Of a stretch of 37,640 nucleotides of DNA, positions 26,201 through 32,917 are shown in pieces. The DNA lies in assembly GCA_964483395.1 (NCBI GenBank), contig CAZABT010000014.1:1-37640 (forward strand), in the 5' to 3' direction. A program made the position numbers and the translations under genes. Below the pieces are notes generated by a model. The model was not told the DNA's origin and did not search any database. It saw nothing but the letters and a program-made list of their open reading frames with translations. The first letter of the stretch is position 1; each line of letters opens with the position of its first letter. Origin of the DNA: JAAYYM01 sp964483395. Its GTDB lineage: Bacteria; Bacillota; Clostridia; Lachnospirales; Lachnospiraceae.

Positions 26201-26718
26201 GGATTACACATGGTAACCTCTCTGTAAAGATTCGCATCAAACCTATGAAACCACCATAGAATTTTAATATGAGAGCTTTTAACATCAATCATTGTATCAA
26301 GCTGTATATAACATTTTCCGTTGATATTACGGATTTTTCCAATGGGATTGATTCCAAAGGGCAATCCTTCCTCACAGGTTTCGACTCTGATGCTCCGGCT
26401 GTCTGATGCATTTGCAAGAACTGTCACTTTCCTGACTGTATCCTCACAGGGAAAATAAGGCTTGATATCAACCAGTTCACAGAAATCTTCATCAATCAGC
26501 GATGAAGCCATCACCATTTTCCCTTCCTTTAGATGCACCTCTTCCAACTCACCAATCACCTGACTAAGACGCCTGTCGCTCTGCTGCCCGGTCAGATAAA
26601 AAATATGGATATGGCTGAATTGATCCAGATATTTCAAAGCTTTTCTGTAATCCTCATCAACCACAATGATGGTTCTATCTCCTGTTTTGATCGTCCCAAT
26701 GGATTTCATCCTGTACAT
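23227..26718 (-). CDS. TrmO-like domain fused to a UvrA-like double ABC ATPase
   Basis: The 1163-residue protein has two parts. Residues about 1-100 and 123-250 resemble the TsaA/TrmO fold; the second copy carries the hallmark RSPVRPNPIAM (187-197) and LSGIESFDLTP. Residues about 302-1163 resemble UvrA: Walker A GVSGSGKSS (331-339), zinc pairs CPDC (414-417), CYHC and CPVC, LSGGEGQR, Walker B IFDEP, then a second ABC with GVSGSGKSS, CPAC/CPDC, LSGGEASR and LLDEP. The space between the first two zinc pairs is short, so the UvrB-binding domain seems reduced, as in UvrA2-type paralogues. A MerR/GyrI regulator lies upstream. I infer tolerance to DNA- or tRNA-directed agents; canonical nucleotide excision repair is less likely. 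Confidence 0.85.
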   Translation of the reverse strand: MYRMKSIGTIKTGDRTIIVVDEDYRKALKYLDQFSHIHIFYLTGQQSDRRLSQVIGELEEVHLKEGKMVMASSLIDEDFCELVDIKPYFPCEDTVRKVTVLANASDSRSIRVETCEEGLPFGINPIGKIRNINGKCYIQLDTMIDVKSSHIKILWWFHRFDANLYREVTMCNPPYENAPKTGIFATRSPVRPNPIAMTIARVTQTDSKQKRIYLSGIESFDLTPCIGIYDYEPSTDRVEEARVPAWLEHWPKCLDDQEKKADKETMPKDSFLQQLLLQADTPERGLNHVTAKTAEQEMSGQNGIVVHGARENNLKGIDVVIPYGKITAVVGVSGSGKSSLVNDTIYAECNRRMEYLNHNHNMPKPKVDNMYGCIPTVVITQDAIRGNAFSTVGTYTDAYDYLRSIYAGVGVRHCPDCGHEIIPLSVEKIYTLLRKQEQVTVCDLSKQTLTKGSLSERIDQALALGQGAFYARIGADNDILLQTKQKCYHCDKLMFEMTPSTFSYMDADNRCPVCNGTGRVVQVDEDKLIEHPERSLLDGAVSFYGKLSSFLENPNANWMKGQVFGLADLLRVDLKKPWKELPEEFRDKLLHGCEEEVTFYYDNKKNGRRGEITRKVEGICQIIERLCEENSDTHMLDRYLTKVECRACNGERLNREGRMVTIYGTRYPEAAQMTFSEILSFCIRLQSEFGEQEYMKIRNAVTPLMEIAETAEKLGIGYLQLSQDTTALSGGEGQRLKLLGAFKNHISGILYIFDEPSKALHPKDYQKIMDMLRQLRNEGNTIIMVEHNEDMIRITDYIIEIGPGAGERGGTLVGEGTLNAMLRHQGTQICRYMGKGEESVRDQKSEHDGTDDDGQKIKNQKDECIQKQEQFVQMQNLNCHNLQNISIQFPVRALTCICGVSGSGKSSLMKGEIFNRAKKEGKFSEVVLADQLPIGKTSKSIVATYIGIMDEIRSIFAKTEAASINGWDERYFSFNGQRGQCPACSGEGRVKLKYMEDTYIQCPDCKGRRYLREILEVQYHGRNIAEVLQLSIDEAVSFLDGVEDTQRLLHSLQRVGLGYLKLGQGTATLSGGEASRLKLAKEIMTKKKGNVLYLLDEPTTGLHFSDIDHLLKLMEELIESGNTIVAIEHNRQFLAHCDWEIELGPGAGREGGTVTYFGQIKNS

Positions 26719-26750
26719 GCTTTCCTCTCCCTTTCACCTGTCATAAACCA

Positions 26751-26781
26751 AGCATAAAGCATGACACCATGTGAGAGTCAA
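26751..26781 (-). promoter_or_regulatory. MerR-type promoter (19-bp spacer) for the TrmO-UvrA gene
   Basis: Minus-strand TTGACT (26781-26776), a 19-base spacer and TATGCT (26756-26751) resemble promoters activated by MerR-family regulators, which act on over-long 19-20-base spacers. The spacer contains CACATGGTG, a short dyad. The -35 overlaps the stop codon of the MerR gene. Confidence 0.5.
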
Positions 26782-27605
26782 GCATCAAAAAAACACAATG
26801 GAATCTGCAACTCTGTCACATATTCCTCCGGATTATCCGTGCTGTTGGCTGCCACGTGACAAATTTGCCTATTTTCACCTGACATGCGATACTCGGAATG
26901 CCTCTCCAGCCAAAGAGCAAATTCATGATAAGCACGACTGATATTACTATAGGGGCCATAAATCATAAAGCAGGCGGCCATATCTACCTGTTCCACCTGT
27001 CGAGAAATGATTTCTTCACTGTCACTGTGAACGTCCATGGAGTCCGGTACTACACAAATCTCAATATCCACATTTTCTTCTCTATAATCCAGATCATGAT
27101 AAATAGAAAATCCGAAAAGTGTCTCTGTATTTCTGATTCCCTTTAGATATTGTCCAAGTTCTGCCCATAATTGTCCTTCACAGTAATAGTTTGGAACCAC
27201 GCGTCTCAAGGATAAGACCTGCTGTCTCGGAAGCTGTTTCATAACAATCTCAATGTCCAGCTTCTTTCCCTGTTGATCCAGTTCTTGCAGCATCCCCTGT
27301 ATCTGGCGCAGTCTGCTATTTTCCGTTTGGATATTTTCTTTGGTTTTTTCAAGCTGCTCCAGCAGATTATTTCTAATCTGCCCTGAGTTCCATGTGCGCA
27401 ACATTTCTCTCATTTCCTTAACACCAAAACCCATATCTCTAAGCAGTATGATTCGATTCAATTCATCAATCTGTTCTGCCGCATACAAGCGATAACCATT
27501 GGATACATCAACATCACGCGGCTCCAACAGCTTCTGCTCATCATAATATCGCAGCATTCTGACAGATACCTGCGTAATCTTTGAAAATTCTCCGATTTTG
27601 AACAT
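26778..27605 (-). CDS. MerR-family regulator with GyrI-like effector domain
   Basis: The 275-residue protein begins MFKIGEFSKITQVSVRMLRYYDE, the MerR winged-helix signature (about 1-70), then a coiled-coil linker (about 75-120) and a C-terminal domain like GyrI/BmrR multidrug-binding domains (from about 130, with LRRVVPNYYCEG and ending CHVAANSTDNPEEYVTELQIPL). Such proteins bind hydrophobic cations or small drugs and activate resistance genes. It lies 59 bases upstream of the TrmO-UvrA gene. Two adjacent ATGs exist (27608, 27605); the second fits the AGGGGAG site and the family start better. Confidence 0.9.
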   Translation of the reverse strand: MFKIGEFSKITQVSVRMLRYYDEQKLLEPRDVDVSNGYRLYAAEQIDELNRIILLRDMGFGVKEMREMLRTWNSGQIRNNLLEQLEKTKENIQTENSRLRQIQGMLQELDQQGKKLDIEIVMKQLPRQQVLSLRRVVPNYYCEGQLWAELGQYLKGIRNTETLFGFSIYHDLDYREENVDIEICVVPDSMDVHSDSEEIISRQVEQVDMAACFMIYGPYSNISRAYHEFALWLERHSEYRMSGENRQICHVAANSTDNPEEYVTELQIPLCFFDA

Positions 27606-27690
27606 CATGCTCCCCTTTTATAAAATCTCCAAAAAATCAAAACATCTGCTATACTGTAATTTCAGCAATCATGACTGCAATGCTGCAGAA

Positions 27691-27718
27691 GGAGCTGGCT
27701 GATTGACTCAGCAGCTCC
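27691..27718 (-). terminator. Hairpin overlapping the stop of the chimeric gene
   Basis: GGAGCTG and CAGCTCC flank CTGA/TCAG, giving an 11-bp stem with a one-base bulge and a 5-base loop. The stop codon lies within it. The U-tract is weak, so efficiency is uncertain. Confidence 0.5.
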
Positions 27719-28457
27719 AAAAATCCTCTGTTTCTCCAAGTATTTCTTCTGTACTGGCTATGGTTGCATGGTAAATATCATTTCCTGTTTTTTTCAAATA
27801 ATGCTTGATCAAATGATAACCGCATGCATAGCCTGCACAATAAGGCATTCCTATTGGTGCCCCGCCTCGTATTGCCATTGTTTCATCACCATATAGGTAG
27901 GCTGACAGCTTGTTAAAGTCTGATTCCATCAGATTTGCTTTGATTGCAGGCTTGATCGTCTGCCTATGATAATCAAAATGACATAGTTTCTTCCCCTTTG
28001 GGAGTGTACTCATATACTGTTTGATTGTATCCTTCTCCTCGTCTGTCAACTCCGTAGACGCATCTATATCTCTGCATAGCTTTTCTGTTACCGAATAATG
28101 CACATCAATATCCTTTTCCTGCAGTCTATAATGTGTCACTGCAAGCATGTTGGAATATTTCTTAATTCTAAAAATATTTTTGAGAAACAGTTGTATCATG
28201 TCGATTCCCATGATCTGTTCATATACAATGCCATATCGCTCCCGATACTCTACCATCTCATAAACCCGCGGAACACAAGCAAGCTGCTCCTCTATGATCC
28301 GCGCCATCCGGTATTCGTTCTGAATCGGAGTCAGGGGCATTTGATCCCGAAAAAGCTTCAAAATCCTGCCCTCTGCATATTGATAGACTTCCGCTGTATT
28401 TCCCTGATTCAACAATTTATATTCCTGTTTGTCGTTGATCTTTATGATGGCCTCCAT
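27708..28457 (-). pseudogene. Chimera of a phosphotransferase-kinase N-terminus and a DUF2268 C-terminus
   Basis: The reading frame of 249 residues is open but composite. Residues 1-164 resemble aminoglycoside/APH-type kinases (nucleotide loop LLNQGNTAEVYQYAEGRILKL) up to the catalytic CHFDYH. The expected PGNIL and downstream metal-binding Asp are absent. From about 165, IKPAIKANLMESDFNKLS and YLYGDE, then MPYCAGYACGYHLIKHYL and EEILGETEDFW, resemble the C-terminus of DUF2268 (YjaZ-type) putative zinc proteases, without their HExxH half. A deletion between two genes would give this. Start 28457 has AAAGGGG upstream. It is probably inactive in both roles. Confidence 0.7.
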
Positions 28458-28477
28458 GTTATCCCCTTTATGATTCA

Positions 28478-28603
28478 TCATTTTGCCGCTTCCATCTGAT
28501 CCAGTAAAAGATTGATTTTATCCAGATCGCTGTGTATATGGATTGCCTCCACTGCACAGGCAGCTGCTATCCATAAATCTTCTATCCTGCACCATCTGCT
28601 CAC
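28478..28603 (-). pseudogene. Orphan coding remnant upstream of the chimeric gene
   Basis: On the minus strand a frame ending IHIHSDLDKINLLLDQMEAAK and a TGA stop (28480-28478) reads like a natural helical C-terminus of about 41-48 residues, but it has no ATG and no ribosome site; the first GTG is at 28603. Its stop overlaps the first possible ATG of the chimeric frame. I interpret it as the tail of a deleted gene. The family is not recognised. Confidence 0.35.
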
Positions 28604-28632
28604 CAGTTTCAGACTAAAATGACGTCTTTGTA

Positions 28633-29622
28633 TTAATCAATCAAATCATTCTGAAATCTGGATAAATGCTCATAGGGAAGAATCAGCCGACCACGGTATA
28701 GTCCGCAGCCGTCATTGATCAGACTGTTATTGACCGCCGAAAACATATTAACATCAAGCTCTGCCAGTTCCAACTGCTGCAGCTGAAGCCCTCTCTCATA
28801 CGCCTCATCAAAATAAATGCACTCTCCCTCCGGAATGGCATCTCTTCTGGCACGCTCATTTTCCTGACGCTTTTCATATCCCAGATGATTTGCGGGGCCA
28901 ATCTCGGCATAATCATCCATCTCCTGCGTACGTAACTGCACCTCTATATAGCAACGGGCGCTGCTGTCATAAAAAGTGATATGAAGTGATCGGTAGCCGT
29001 AAGGACTTGTATTGGTAATATAGTCCCTGTAATAAGGGCCAACCGACTCCCTCAGGCGCTCCGATACCTGATTCCCCGATTTTCCGGAAACCTCCGCACA
29101 AAATCCTCTCTCCTCCAGAAATGCCGGCAGATGATTTGCAATTTCATATAAATATTTTATTTCCTCCGCTTCTCTGTCCTCCACATCTTTCAAATGACAC
29201 TTCGGCATGGAAATCACAATCCTGTATGCAATCAAATCCCGAAAGCAGTTCAACCTGTTCTTCAGTTCCGGAAGCGGCGGATATGCTCCATGCTCACTAT
29301 AATAATCAGAAATGTATTCCACAATATATCCATTGAATTTCTCTTCTGCACGAATCAAAGACTTGATTCTCCCCTTAAAAGTAAAGGCAAGCTGCGGATA
29401 TTCATTTGCCATAAACTTATAAAACTCCCTGATGCGCTGTGACTGAGAGGTCAGGAAATCATTATGTTCAAGAAGCTCCGTAATCTGAATCAGAAAATTA
29501 CAGTGTACCAGATCAATCTGATTATGCGTCTGCCTCGCAGATTTTCTCAAATCCTCTATGTACTTGTATAGAATCTTCAGCACCGTATCACCCGAATACA
29601 AATAATCGTTTAATTGAATCAT
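28633..29622 (-). CDS. RelA/SpoT synthetase-domain protein (alarmone synthetase-like)
   Basis: The 329-residue protein contains the RelA/SpoT synthetase core without an obvious HD hydrolase domain: FKGRIKSLIRAEEKF (about 82-96), CFRDLIAYRIVIS, GYRSLHITFYDS, and IEVQLRTQEMDDYAEIGPANHLGYEK. This suggests (p)ppGpp synthesis from ATP and GTP/GDP. It is longer than most small alarmone synthetases (about 210-260 residues) because of an N-terminal helical region (about 1-75) and a C-terminal extension. ATG 29622 is preferred over the GTG just before it, with GGGGAGG nine bases upstream. The leader carries a terminator-like hairpin. Confidence 0.85.
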   Translation of the reverse strand: MIQLNDYLYSGDTVLKILYKYIEDLRKSARQTHNQIDLVHCNFLIQITELLEHNDFLTSQSQRIREFYKFMANEYPQLAFTFKGRIKSLIRAEEKFNGYIVEYISDYYSEHGAYPPLPELKNRLNCFRDLIAYRIVISMPKCHLKDVEDREAEEIKYLYEIANHLPAFLEERGFCAEVSGKSGNQVSERLRESVGPYYRDYITNTSPYGYRSLHITFYDSSARCYIEVQLRTQEMDDYAEIGPANHLGYEKRQENERARRDAIPEGECIYFDEAYERGLQLQQLELAELDVNMFSAVNNSLINDGCGLYRGRLILPYEHLSRFQNDLID

Positions 29623-29655
29623 CACTGCCCGCCTCCCCTTTGGGATTATTCATTG

Positions 29656-29692
29656 AAAAAGGCACAGCAACACGAAATCGTAAGCTATGCCT
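29656..29692 (-). terminator. Terminator-like hairpin in the leader of the RelA/SpoT-domain gene
   Basis: AGGCATAGC and GCTGTGCCT (one mismatch) enclose a 15-base loop and are followed leftward by TTTTTC. It lies between a good promoter and the start codon, so it could act as an attenuator. Alternatively it ends a transcript coming from the gap. Confidence 0.65.
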
Positions 29693-29707
29693 CTTTGCAT
29701 TTAGTTT

Positions 29708-29736
29708 AGTATAAATAGAATTGGCATGGTTGTCAA
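29708..29736 (-). promoter_or_regulatory. Sigma-A promoter of the RelA/SpoT-domain gene
   Basis: Minus-strand TTGACA (29736-29731), a 17-base spacer and TATACT (29713-29708). Transcription would start near 29701, giving a leader of about 80 nucleotides that includes the terminator-like hairpin. Confidence 0.75.
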
Positions 29737-29742
29737 TCAACT

Positions 29743-29842
29743 NNNNNNNNNNNNNNNNNNNNNNNNNNNNNNNNNNNNNNNNNNNNNNNNNNNNNNNNNN
29801 NNNNNNNNNNNNNNNNNNNNNNNNNNNNNNNNNNNNNNNNNN
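29743..29842. other. Assembly gap (100 N)
   Basis: There are exactly 100 N, beginning just after the promoter of the RelA/SpoT-domain gene and ending one base before the stop codon of the Dabb gene. Its true size and content are unknown. Confidence 0.99.
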
Positions 29843-30127
29843 CTATTCATAATCAAAAATAGCCTTAGACTGAATATATTGCGAATACTTGTCTTTCCAT
29901 TCATGATGAATTTGAGAATCATCAAATAATGTTAATGCCTCTTTTTCCATTTCTATCGATATCATCAAATCATATCTGTTGGAACGATCTGTTACATTCT
30001 TGTGGATTTGCACATCGTGAATCCCTTCTATCTCTGTGACACCTTCAAATAACTGCTTGATTTCATCAATCATCCCTGCATCCTTCAATATTCCATCTTT
30101 CCATTTTACAATAATTAAATGTTTCAT
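29843..30127 (-). CDS. Dabb (stress-responsive alpha/beta barrel) domain protein
   Basis: The 94-residue protein begins MKHLIIVKWKDG and has the Dabb pattern of an N-terminal strand, VTDRSNRYDLMISIEMEKEA, and a C-terminal HHEWKDKYSQYI segment. Dabb proteins form dimeric ferredoxin-like barrels of mostly unknown function. The start has AGGAGGAG four or five bases upstream. The TAG stop is the first triplet after the gap, so the gene is complete but ends exactly at a contig edge. It directly follows a decayed DUF1848 gene. Confidence 0.8.
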   Translation of the reverse strand: MKHLIIVKWKDGILKDAGMIDEIKQLFEGVTEIEGIHDVQIHKNVTDRSNRYDLMISIEMEKEALTLFDDSQIHHEWKDKYSQYIQSKAIFDYE

Positions 30128-30155
30128 GTTCTCCTCCTACAATCCATTGATTCCT

Positions 30156-30307
30156 AAAATCCACTACCTCCGGAGACAGACTATATTTTGTCACCTGATT
30201 TGGGTAGTATGGATTTCTAGTATACACATATCCCTCGCAGATTCGGTTCATCACCATTCCGAATAAAATGCAGGAATATCAGTTCCCATACCGGTATTGA
30301 TAATTAT
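30156..30307 (-). pseudogene. DUF1848 gene remnant (lost start, frameshift, 3' truncated)
   Basis: On the minus strand from 30307, the codons give IINTGMGTDIPAFYSEW, matching the canonical DUF1848 N-terminus, which normally begins MIINTG; the first codon is ATA in place of ATG. After TGG (30256-30254) one base is missing before ATGAAC, and the next frame continues MNRICEGYVYTRNPYYPN and SLSPEVVDF. Similarity stops near 30156, where the Dabb ribosome site begins. About 50 codons of a protein normally near 300 residues remain. Confidence 0.75.
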
Positions 30308-30311
30308 ATAA

Positions 30312-31709
30312 TCAGCCTTTCCTGAACTCTTTTAGATATATGATTTTGTAAATGCCAACCGCCGCAAGTATGGATGCGCTTGCAATCAATACAATACATA
30401 GATCCTTCACATAATACCAAACCACCCACATCGGTATTCCGATCAGATTCGGAATTGCAACCAGTATAATGGGGAAAATGCCATGTCTTACAATGTCAAA
30501 CACGAGAAGACCCTTTGTATGCTTCTTCTTTCTCCAATGCTTGATTGAAACGAGCGGATAGAGTGCAAGTATCAGAATAAGCAGATAAATCAGGTCTAGC
30601 TGCAGATGCTTTTCCAGATACGGGTTCCCCGATACTTCCTTTCTTCCTCCTCCCAAAAACGGTACTGTGCAATTTCCCAACAGGTCATTTCCGACAAGAT
30701 AATCATTCATATTGACCAAAATTACGATTCCTGTCTCTCGCAGCGGAAAGATAAACATATTGGAAGCATAGTTTTCTACAAGTCCCGCATGCTGCAATCT
30801 GGGCGTACCAAATTGCTTAGAAAGCTCCCACCCCATCCCGTAGAAATTGAGACCACTGTCATCGCTCTTTACATTATCATAAAACATAGTGTCCAAGCTA
30901 TCCTGACTGATGATTCCCTCACCGCCATTCAAATACATCTGTAAATACTTTCCCATATCCGATGCACTGGAGCTGATATATCCGGCAGGCACAGTTGACC
31001 AGCTTCCTGCATCAGGATAATCGGGAGCACCTGCAATCGGAATCCCGAAATAATTCCTATATCCAGCAATCAAGCCATCCTCCTTGCTCTTTTCCAATGT
31101 GGCCGCCGTATGATTCATCTGAAGCGGAACAAATATATTTTCTTCCAGATAATCCGCATAGCTTACGCCGCTGACCGCCTCGATGATCTTTCCCAACAGT
31201 CCGTAATTCACATTTGCATATTGATGCTTTCCGTAGCTATCCGTAATCTCCGCATTGCCAAATCTCTGATATGTCCCTAGCCCACTGGTATGGTTTAATA
31301 ATTGCCTTACCGTAATTCTGTCACCATCCGAAGCCTTCTTCAAATAAATGGACGTATCAATATAAGCTGATATCGGCTTCTCCAGATCTATTTTTCCCGC
31401 CTCGACCAACTGCATAACCGCCAAAGCAGTAAAGGATTTGCTCATGGAACCAATGATAAACGGCGTGTCTATACTTTCGCAGTTTCCATAGGTCTTAGAA
31501 AATACCACCTCATCGGAGTCAACGACAAGGATTGCCATACCGGGAATATGATACTTGATAATATCCTCCTCCAGCTGGTCACTCCTGCGCTGATAAGCAC
31601 TCTCGACGGCACTACCTGTAGCAGCATATGCCGGCACATTTTCAAGTCCTGTCACAGTAAAGCAGAGCAAAACTGCACAGATCCAAATAATAATTCTTTT
31701 CCCTCTCAT
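30312..31709 (-). CDS. Class C beta-lactamase-family serine hydrolase with C-terminal membrane helices
   Basis: The 465-residue protein has a signal peptide (about 1-30, AYAA), a serine-hydrolase domain (about 35-340) with S88-M-S-K91, Y164-A-N166 and a QHAGLVEN third motif, then about three membrane helices (about 370-460). It belongs to the penicillin-binding/beta-lactamase class C superfamily often annotated as PbpE/esterase-like; peptide or D-amino-acid substrates are typical. The catalytic domain should be outside, tethered by the C-terminus. The start is 25 bases downstream of the YbjQ stop, so the two may be co-transcribed. It need not confer beta-lactam resistance. Confidence 0.88.
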   Translation of the reverse strand: MRGKRIIIWICAVLLCFTVTGLENVPAYAATGSAVESAYQRRSDQLEEDIIKYHIPGMAILVVDSDEVVFSKTYGNCESIDTPFIIGSMSKSFTALAVMQLVEAGKIDLEKPISAYIDTSIYLKKASDGDRITVRQLLNHTSGLGTYQRFGNAEITDSYGKHQYANVNYGLLGKIIEAVSGVSYADYLEENIFVPLQMNHTAATLEKSKEDGLIAGYRNYFGIPIAGAPDYPDAGSWSTVPAGYISSSASDMGKYLQMYLNGGEGIISQDSLDTMFYDNVKSDDSGLNFYGMGWELSKQFGTPRLQHAGLVENYASNMFIFPLRETGIVILVNMNDYLVGNDLLGNCTVPFLGGGRKEVSGNPYLEKHLQLDLIYLLILILALYPLVSIKHWRKKKHTKGLLVFDIVRHGIFPIILVAIPNLIGIPMWVVWYYVKDLCIVLIASASILAAVGIYKIIYLKEFRKG

Positions 31710-31734
31710 ACGATGAAACTCTTTTCATAAGATT

Positions 31735-32055
31735 TTACTCTACCACCACAGCCGTTCCGCTTGCCGTTACCATAAGCATTCCATTATCTGCTCCCAGCAC
31801 TTCATAATCAATATCTACGCCTACTACCGCATTTGCGCCCATAGCGGCTGCTCTCTGTTCCATTTCCTGAATTGCATTCTGTCTCGCTTGAATCAATTCT
31901 TCCTCATAGCTTCCGGATCTCCCTCCGAAGAAATTGCTGAATGAAGCTGCAATATCTTTCACAAAGTTTACACCTGAAACAATTTCTCCAAATACAATGC
32001 CCTTATATTCAATCATTCTCTTTCCCTCGATTGATTGGGTTGTTGTCGTGATCAT
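31735..32055 (-). CDS. YbjQ/UPF0145 family protein
   Basis: The 106-residue protein has the conserved pattern IEYKGIVFGEIVSG, EEELIQARQNAIQEMEQRA and AMGANAVVGVDIDYE, typical of YbjQ (UPF0145), a pentameric fold sometimes called a heavy-metal-binding domain. No cysteine or histidine cluster is seen, so metal binding is not evident. AAGGAGG lies eight bases before ATG 32055, and an extended -10 promoter lies about 40 bases further upstream. Function is unknown. Confidence 0.88.
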   Translation of the reverse strand: MITTTTQSIEGKRMIEYKGIVFGEIVSGVNFVKDIAASFSNFFGGRSGSYEEELIQARQNAIQEMEQRAAAMGANAVVGVDIDYEVLGADNGMLMVTASGTAVVVE

Positions 32056-32094
32056 ATGAATATCCTCCTTACAAAATGAATTTTTATATTCCCA

Positions 32095-32122
32095 TTATAC
32101 CAGACACCTCGGCAATATCAAC
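32095..32122 (-). promoter_or_regulatory. Extended -10 promoter of ybjQ-like gene
   Basis: Minus-strand TTGATA (32122-32117), a 16-base spacer and TGGTATAAT (extended -10, TATAAT at 32100-32095). Confidence 0.7.
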
Positions 32123-32150
32123 ATTGTCCCTGTCATCATAGCATTCTCAC

Positions 32151-32672
32151 TCAATCCTGAGCAAGCACTGTCACCTGACACATGTTCAACGTTGTAAGGG
32201 CCGCCTCATGAGTTTCGGGTGTAACGCCTGCGCAGCATTTAGCATCTACCTTAATCTCCGTATCTAAAAGGTTGGCTTTCAAAAGAAGCGCATTGGACAC
32301 CACACAAATATCTGTACAAAGCCCAATCAACTCTATTTCTTGGTAATCTCCCCTGATAGCAAACTCTGTTAACATAACACTTCCAAAGGTTGGCTTATCA
32401 AATATTTTCCCGTCAAAGCACTGCAGTTCACCAATCAGTTCCCATCCCCATGTATCCTTAATACAATGCTCTACCGGCAGTTTCTTTCCTTCTTGTGTTT
32501 GCAGGTACTCTGTCGTATGGGTATCTCTTGTGAAAACAATCTCATCTCCCGCTGCCTGATATGCTTTTATTTTATCAACAACAGCCGGAACAATCCGTTC
32601 CGCTTCTTTCGTTCCGAGACTTCCCGTTACAAAATCATTTTGCATATCTACTACGATCAATAATTTTCTCAT
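32151..32672 (-). CDS. Isochorismatase-family cysteine hydrolase, nicotinamidase-like
   Basis: The 173-residue protein has the catalytic set Asp9 (VVDMQNDF), Lys93 (FDKPTFGS) and Cys119 (GLCTDICV). Asp50, His52 and His69 match the metal-binding layout of nicotinamidases. It probably hydrolyses nicotinamide to nicotinate in NAD salvage, though related amidohydrolases cannot be excluded. AAAAGGAG lies eight bases upstream of ATG 32672. Confidence 0.88.
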   Translation of the reverse strand: MRKLLIVVDMQNDFVTGSLGTKEAERIVPAVVDKIKAYQAAGDEIVFTRDTHTTEYLQTQEGKKLPVEHCIKDTWGWELIGELQCFDGKIFDKPTFGSVMLTEFAIRGDYQEIELIGLCTDICVVSNALLLKANLLDTEIKVDAKCCAGVTPETHEAALTTLNMCQVTVLAQD

Positions 32673-32917
32673 GGTAAATGCTCCTTTTCATCTGAATGCC
32701 CATCTCTTTTACTGTACTCATTTTTATACAATGACTGATAATTCCATTCTTCACATAATGTTACCTCACCTCTATCATTTTAAGCAAGCATACCATATCA
32801 AAAAGCCTATTATCAGTAACAACTGTAAATCGTTTTTATGCCTTAGAAATCACATGGACAGGGGGATTAATTCTGATTTTATTAGACAAAGCCAGTGTTC
32901 TCAGACAAAATATATGA

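Noticed and set aside
23227..26718. Canonical UvrA of nucleotide excision repair
   Set aside because: It carries an N-terminal TrmO-like region, has a shortened UvrB-binding region and is linked to a MerR regulator, not to uvrB.
27708..28457. Functional aminoglycoside resistance kinase
   Set aside because: The metal-binding and downstream catalytic residues after CHFDYH are absent, and the C-terminus comes from another family.
30066..30257. Separate 63-residue gene upstream of the Dabb gene
   Set aside because: It is the second-frame part of the DUF1848 relic and ends by running into the Dabb gene in a different frame.
32673..32917. Small gene between the GNAT and nicotinamidase-like genes
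   Set aside because: The plus-strand frame has no ribosome site and no protein-like pattern; the stretch appears to be intergenic.
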